Shown one piece after another: positions 60,732 through 64,000 of a stretch of DNA of 64,000 nucleotides (its first letter is position 1; every line of letters begins with the position of its first letter). Below the pieces are notes generated by a model. The model had not been told where the DNA came from, searched no databases, and saw only the letters and a list, made by a program, of their open reading frames with translations. The DNA comes from Candidatus Bathyarchaeota archaeon A05DMB-5 (GTDB taxonomy: Archaea; Thermoproteota; Bathyarchaeia; Bathyarchaeales; Bathycorpusculaceae): the NCBI GenBank assembly GCA_019685655.1, contig JABFQP010000001.1, positions 426,349 to 490,348 on the forward strand, written 5' to 3'. Both the position numbers and the translations under genes were made by a program.

Positions 60732-61328
60732 ATGCCGTCAGATGAAGACTATCCAGATTGGTTTAGAAGAAGACGCTCACCGTTTTTCAGAGGCTGGTTC
60801 TTTGAAGACATCGACAAAATGTTTCATGAAATGGAAAAAATGATGGAAGAAGAATTCAAAACTTTCACTTCCCGCGTCCCAAAAGACTACGTTAGAGAAC
60901 GCAAACTTCCAGACGGCTCAACAGTTCGCGAACTAGGACCATTCGTGTATGGCTATAGCGTGAAAATAGGTCCAGATGGAAAACCGGAAATTCGAGAATT
61001 CGGAAACGTTAAACCAAGCCGCATGGGACCACAAGTTAAAGAAGAGCGCGAGCCACTTGTAGACATCATTGAAACCAACGGAGAAGTCCACGTTGTTGTC
61101 GAGCTTCCCGGAGTAGAGAAAAAAGACATAAAGCTTCATGGCACAGAAAGCACACTTACGATATCCGTTGACACTCCACAGCGCAAATACTACAAAGAAG
61201 TCGCGTTACCAGCAAAGGTGAAAGTGAAAGAAGCCAAAACAGAATACAAGAATGGAGTTTTAGAAGTCACACTGCCGAAAACCAAAGAAGAAAAGAAACC
61301 AAAAGGCGAGCCCATAAGCATCGACTGA
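60732..61328 (+). CDS. hsp20: Small heat-shock protein Hsp20 (alpha-crystallin domain)
   Basis: The protein of about 198 residues has an aromatic/charged N-terminal region with RRSPFFRGWFFED, and an alpha-crystallin domain near the C-terminus: EPLVDIIETNGEVHVVVELPGV, read in segments, with KKDIKLHG, YKEVALPAKV and the C-terminal YKNGVLEVTLPK (about 175-186). It is an ATP-independent holdase. The ATG at 60732, six bases after AGGTG, is preferred over GTG at 60723. A TATA-like box stands just upstream. Confidence 0.9.
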   Translation: MPSDEDYPDWFRRRRSPFFRGWFFEDIDKMFHEMEKMMEEEFKTFTSRVPKDYVRERKLPDGSTVRELGPFVYGYSVKIGPDGKPEIREFGNVKPSRMGPQVKEEREPLVDIIETNGEVHVVVELPGVEKKDIKLHGTESTLTISVDTPQRKYYKEVALPAKVKVKEAKTEYKNGVLEVTLPKTKEEKKPKGEPISID

Positions 61329-61350
61329 CACCCACATAGCCTGTGTTTGC

Positions 61351-61761
61351 ATGGATGAAAACTCAGAAACTGACATACTAAACGCCATCTGTCAAGAAGC
61401 AAAAACTGAAGGCAAATTAACTGGCAAAAACCTCACAAAACTCTATGAAATCTTTGGTTCGCGTTTTACAAGAGCTTTTGAAGCTTTGAAAGAGAACAGA
61501 GTTAAAAAGTACATTTTCAAACCTAGCGGCAGAACGGTTTGGGTGGTTGTTGGAAAGGAACGCGATTATTTAATAATGCCCGAAGCTGATTTTTGCACGT
61601 GCGACGATTTTTACTTTCGCGTATTAGACAGAGAGGTTCACTTGTGTTACCATTTGATTGCGCAGAAGCTAGCTAAAATTTTGGATTGGTACGAAACCAT
61701 AGAGGAGCATGACGAGCTTTACGATTCATTAATGAATGAGTGGAAAAAACTAACTCCTTAA
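61351..61761 (+). CDS. SWIM zinc-finger protein
   Basis: The 136-residue protein carries a C-x-C-x(n)-C-x-H pattern: DFCTCDDFYFRVLDREVHLCYH (about 80-102, read in parts), the hallmark of the SWIM finger, used for protein or DNA binding. An N-terminal helical region with EIFGSRFTRAFEALKENRVK precedes it. Archaeal SWIM proteins of this size are linked by some to recombination (Sws1-like), but no partner is adjacent here. It starts 22 bases after the hsp20 stop. Confidence 0.78.
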   Translation: MDENSETDILNAICQEAKTEGKLTGKNLTKLYEIFGSRFTRAFEALKENRVKKYIFKPSGRTVWVVVGKERDYLIMPEADFCTCDDFYFRVLDREVHLCYHLIAQKLAKILDWYETIEEHDELYDSLMNEWKKLTP

Positions 61762-61802
61762 ATATTTAAACTCAAAATATGAAGGGTAAAGGAAGAAGTT
61801 TC

Positions 61803-61919
61803 ATGGACATAGGAGCATACTTTGAAATACTCAAATACACGCTCATGACTGCCACGTTTGTAGCGTTAATTCTAATTTTCTTGCACGCCCTTTATGGAAA
61901 AGAAGATAAACAAAGCTAA
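61803..61919 (+). CDS. Small single-helix membrane protein (38 residues)
   Basis: An ATG at 61803, with AAGGAAG about nine bases upstream, opens a 38-codon reading frame with one hydrophobic helix (ATFVALILIFLHALYG) and a charged tail, KEDKQS. The good ribosome-binding site and membrane character support a real small gene, though no family is recognised. It lies between the SWIM gene and the convergent DUF131 genes. Confidence 0.45.
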   Translation: MDIGAYFEILKYTLMTATFVALILIFLHALYGKEDKQS

Positions 61920-61926
61920 AAAACAC

Positions 61927-62211
61927 TTAAGCGCCTGTTTTCTTCATTTCCCTACACATTATCCAAAACATTATGATACTTAAGGCTGCAATAACAATTG
62001 CAACAAAAATCATCCATATCGCTTCTGGACCAGCACCTATAACGATAGGAAATGGTCCTATGAATATGATTGTTCCAAAATTCGCCGCGCCGGCGCTGTG
62101 AAGAAATGTTGCAACTAACAGAATTATTATGCCTAGAAAGATTATGAAAAACCCAGCAATAAGCAGAAGCATGAATTTGCGGTTATCGGCTGATTCGTTT
62201 GTAGTCGCCAT
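61927..62211 (-). CDS. DUF131 (TIGR00304) small membrane protein
   Basis: This 94-residue protein has two membrane helices flanking a loop with the family's FGTIIFIGPFPIVIGAG pattern, followed by an Ala/Ile-rich helix. The family function is unknown. It overlaps no other gene and lies 6 bases downstream of a second DUF131 gene, so the two are paralogous neighbours in one transcript. Confidence 0.78.
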   Translation of the reverse strand: MATTNESADNRKFMLLLIAGFFIIFLGIIILLVATFLHSAGAANFGTIIFIGPFPIVIGAGPEAIWMIFVAIVIAALSIIMFWIMCREMKKTGA

Positions 62212-62217
62212 GCCTTC

Positions 62218-62484
62218 TCACCTTAACACAAAATAAAATATAACCGCTGCTACCACAAGAAGTATTGTAAGCGCTAGCGAAAGCAACAGAATAGTTTTTA
62301 CTGAGTCTTTATCTGTTCCAAAAATTATCGGGAAAGGTCCAATTATTATGGCTCCACCCCCTCTAATTTTTCCCTTTTTTCTAATGTTTGAAACAAAAAG
62401 CAAAACCATTGCGACCAAAACGATGAGCATGCCAACAAATATTAAAGCAATGCCTAAACTGTAAAGCGTCTCTGCACTCACCAT
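62218..62484 (-). CDS. DUF131 (TIGR00304) small membrane protein, second copy
   Basis: This 88-residue protein has two membrane helices and the central GGAIIIGPFPIIFGTDKD motif that defines the DUF131 group. Compared with its neighbour, the loop lacks the Ala-Gly-Ala run and is more charged (RKKGKIRGGG). The pair may form a heteromer. It diverges from the RPA gene at 62586, across a short gap with TATA-like sequence. Confidence 0.78.
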   Translation of the reverse strand: MVSAETLYSLGIALIFVGMLIVLVAMVLLFVSNIRKKGKIRGGGAIIIGPFPIIFGTDKDSVKTILLLSLALTILLVVAAVIFYFVLR

Positions 62485-62585
62485 TATTCAGCTTCCTTTC
62501 AACACAGAATTTAAAGTCGATAAAAGCCTTTTAATAAACTTTATAGCTCCTGAACATTTTCATCTTTAGCGGTATTGAATCTGGA

Positions 62586-63746
62586 ATGACGATTGACAAA
62601 ATAGTTGAGCAGATACTCTTGCGGCATCCGGAAGTTTCTAAAAAAGAAATTCTGGAAAAACTAGAGAAAGAGAAAAAGAAAGCAGGCGGATTAATCTCTG
62701 ATGAGACTCTGCTGCGGATGATTGCTGCAGAACTTGGTGTGGAAATCAGGCAATGTGAAGTTTCGTCATTTTCGCTTTTGATAAAAGATTTGGTTCCTGG
62801 CTTGAACAATGTTGTTGTAACAGGACGGGTTATTGCTGTTTTTCCTCCTAAAACTTTCAAGAGTAATAAGAATGGAAAATTTGCAGGTTTAATAGTTGCT
62901 GACAAGAGTGGCGTTTTGCGAGTCGTCATGTGGAATGATAAAGCCAGTCTTATAGAATCTGATAAGGTGAAAGCGGGACAATTGGTCCGTTTTTCTCATG
63001 GCTACACACGTGAAGATAATAGTGGACAAGTTGAGCTGCATATTGGAGAGAGGGGCGAGGTTGAAATTAATCCGAACAACGTGGAGGCAAAGGATTACCC
63101 GACGGCTCGAATGTTTTCAACAAAAATTAGAGAACTCGCATATGCGCACAGGAACAAGAGAGTAAACGTTGTTGGCACGGTTAAAGAATTATATTCAGCG
63201 TCTACGTTTAAGCGGCAAGATTCGAGTTCTGGAAAGATTATGCGTTTCACATTGACTGATGAGACGGGTGAGATTTCGGTTGTTTCTTGGGATGAAAAAG
63301 CGGAATTTCTTGAAAAAATGTTGAAGAAAGGCGCGCAATTGCAAGTTGTGAATGCTGTGGTTAAGAAGGCAACAAATGGAGCAATGGAGCTTCACGTTAA
63401 CATGGGAACTTACGTGGAAGTATCTGAGCAGAAAGAGGAGTTTTTGGAAATAGTTGCTTTGAAAGAGGGGCTTAACCATGTTAATGTTAAGGGAGAAGTT
63501 GCTACAAAACCCATTCTGAGAGAAGTGAAAACATCCAAAGGAGAGCTTGTCAAACTCGCCGTTTTTGAGTTGAAGGATGAAACTGGCAAAATATGGTTCT
63601 CGGCATGGCGCGCTCACGCAGAAACCTTTAGCAATGTTAAGGTTGGCAGTAAAATTGTTGCAAGGAATGCTTACGTGAGAAAGGGTTTTGGAAATCAGCT
63701 TGAGTTGTCAACAAGAGAAAGCACAAGAATAACGATTGAAAGTTGA
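62586..63746 (+). CDS. rpa: Replication protein A, OB-fold single-stranded DNA-binding protein
   Basis: This 386-residue protein has a short N-terminal helical domain (about 1-60) and three OB folds: VVVTGRVIAVFPPKTFKSN (about 77-95), VNVVGTVKELYSASTFKR (about 194-211) and HVNVKGEVATKPILREVK (about 297-314). No zinc finger is visible. It coats single-stranded DNA in replication and repair. The start is ATG at 62586. It is the last protein gene in the window, and downstream lie copy 4 of the four-copy element and a tRNA gene on the opposite strand. Confidence 0.92.
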   Translation: MTIDKIVEQILLRHPEVSKKEILEKLEKEKKKAGGLISDETLLRMIAAELGVEIRQCEVSSFSLLIKDLVPGLNNVVVTGRVIAVFPPKTFKSNKNGKFAGLIVADKSGVLRVVMWNDKASLIESDKVKAGQLVRFSHGYTREDNSGQVELHIGERGEVEINPNNVEAKDYPTARMFSTKIRELAYAHRNKRVNVVGTVKELYSASTFKRQDSSSGKIMRFTLTDETGEISVVSWDEKAEFLEKMLKKGAQLQVVNAVVKKATNGAMELHVNMGTYVEVSEQKEEFLEIVALKEGLNHVNVKGEVATKPILREVKTSKGELVKLAVFELKDETGKIWFSAWRAHAETFSNVKVGSKIVARNAYVRKGFGNQLELSTRESTRITIES

Positions 63747-63793
63747 GATTGTTTGGTGAGGCATGACGCTTAGTGTAGGCTTCCTGAACTGTC

Positions 63794-63811
63794 TAGCCCC
63801 CCTTATATATA
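63794..63811 (-). repeat. Four-copy intergenic TATA/G-tract element, copy 4
   Basis: Read on the minus strand, TATATATAAGGGGGGCTA lies in the gap between the RPA stop codon and the tRNA-Met gene, about 75 bases beyond the 3' end of the tRNA. As with copy 1, it would point into the 3' end of a convergent gene, here RPA, and so is unlikely to be an ordinary mRNA promoter. Confidence 0.6.
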
Positions 63812-63884
63812 CCTTGAAATACGAATTGAACTTGTCTTATGCAAAGAAAATGGCGTATCTTGTCTCACCAAGGAAAGAAGGGTT

Positions 63885-63993
63885 TGGTGCCGGGGGCGGG
63901 ATTCGAGCCCGCGACCTCTGGACATTGAGCGTTTGCCCCTTTTGTTCTCCAGATTATGAGTCTGGCGCCCAAACCAGGCTAGGCTACCCCGGC
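63885..63993 (-). tRNA. tRNA-Met (CAT), elongator type, with a 31-base non-canonical intron
   Basis: On the minus strand the acceptor stem GCCGGGG pairs with CCCCGGC, the D-arm, CCAGA-CTCATAA-TCTGG anticodon arm (anticodon CAT) and GCGGG-CTCGAAT-CCCGC T-arm are all present, and a CCA tail is encoded (63885-63887). A 31-base insertion (63916-63946) lies in the variable loop and not at the usual 37/38 site. The helix CTGG/CCAG with 3-base bulges AGA and AGG forms a bulge-helix-bulge, and its removal gives the normal variable loop AGGTC. The stems fit elongator tRNA-Met, not the initiator or tRNA-Ile2. Confidence 0.88.
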
Positions 63994-64000
63994 TCTGGTG

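Noticed and set aside
1..64000. CRISPR arrays, insertion sequences and prophage genes
   Set aside because: No regularly spaced repeats, transposases, integrases or phage structural genes were seen in the window.

Overview
The window looks like a chromosomal segment of an archaeon of the TACK superphylum, most likely a Bathyarchaeia-type lineage. The evidence is archaeal throughout: a crenarchaeal-type PolB1 DNA polymerase, an exosome operon (Rrp4/Rrp41/Rrp42, SBDS, PsmA, L37Ae, Pcc1, prefoldin beta, DUF3194), the RpoN/S9/L13/L18e/RpoD/S11/S4/S13 superoperon fused to archaeal isoprenoid genes, SRP19, eS8, an eL41-like mini-gene, class III signal peptides, a TackOD1 zinc protein, and a tRNA-Met with a bulge-helix-bulge intron. 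The lineage is inferred from gene content and not proven.

Layout. 1-2 kb: the 3' part of a MraY/Alg7-type glycosyltransferase, an unrecognised acidic-tailed protein, and a QueT queuosine/archaeosine-precursor S component behind a structured leader. 2-6 kb: PolB1, and a threonyl-tRNA synthetase broken by three single-base frameshifts. 6-13 kb: an m5C methyltransferase, agmatinase, two tandem MoeA paralogues and small membrane or zinc-ribbon proteins. 13-19.6 kb: a TackOD1-nuclease protein, then a five-gene pilus operon on the minus strand (ATPase, two platform proteins, two pilin-like subunits). 19.7-23 kb: an eL41-like gene, hxlB and an EcfA1-EcfA2-EcfT module that could energise QueT. 23-29.2 kb: DHH phosphoesterase, DUF3194, prefoldin, Pcc1, L37Ae, exosome, SBDS and proteasome alpha.

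29.3-35 kb is an iron/oxygen/metal island: a DUF438 hemerythrin-PAS protein, a flavodiiron protein, a Cys-rich HTH regulator, an FTR1 iron permease, DUF488, DUF6448 and a cation-efflux protein. The flavodiiron and regulator/permease operons diverge from one promoter region that carries a perfect 16-bp palindrome. 35-40.5 kb: DUF2096 and a complete SMC-ScpA-ScpB condensin operon. 40.5-53.8 kb: eS8, then about 12.7 kb of minus-strand genes that combine translation, transcription and isoprenoid synthesis (mevalonate kinase, isopentenyl phosphate kinase, type 2 IDI, prenyl synthase) with enolase and GluRS.

53.9-64 kb is more accessory: a PD-(D/E)XK nuclease-like protein, a double GNAT protein, a pilin followed by a helical protein and two Roadblock/LC7-like proteins, small winged-helix regulators, an IMPase/FBPase-family phosphatase, a COG1407 phosphoesterase, Hsp20, a SWIM zinc-finger protein, DUF131 membrane proteins, a three-OB-fold RPA and the intron-bearing tRNA-Met.

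The observations most worth following up are the four-copy intergenic element (TATA-like sequence plus G-tract), the pilin-Roadblock cluster, the palindrome-controlled iron/oxygen island, the queT leader, the broken ThrRS and the non-canonical tRNA intron. No CRISPR array, insertion sequence or prophage was seen. No gene-free stretch exceeds 300 bases; the longest (about 283 bases, 55142-55424) holds one copy of the four-copy element.
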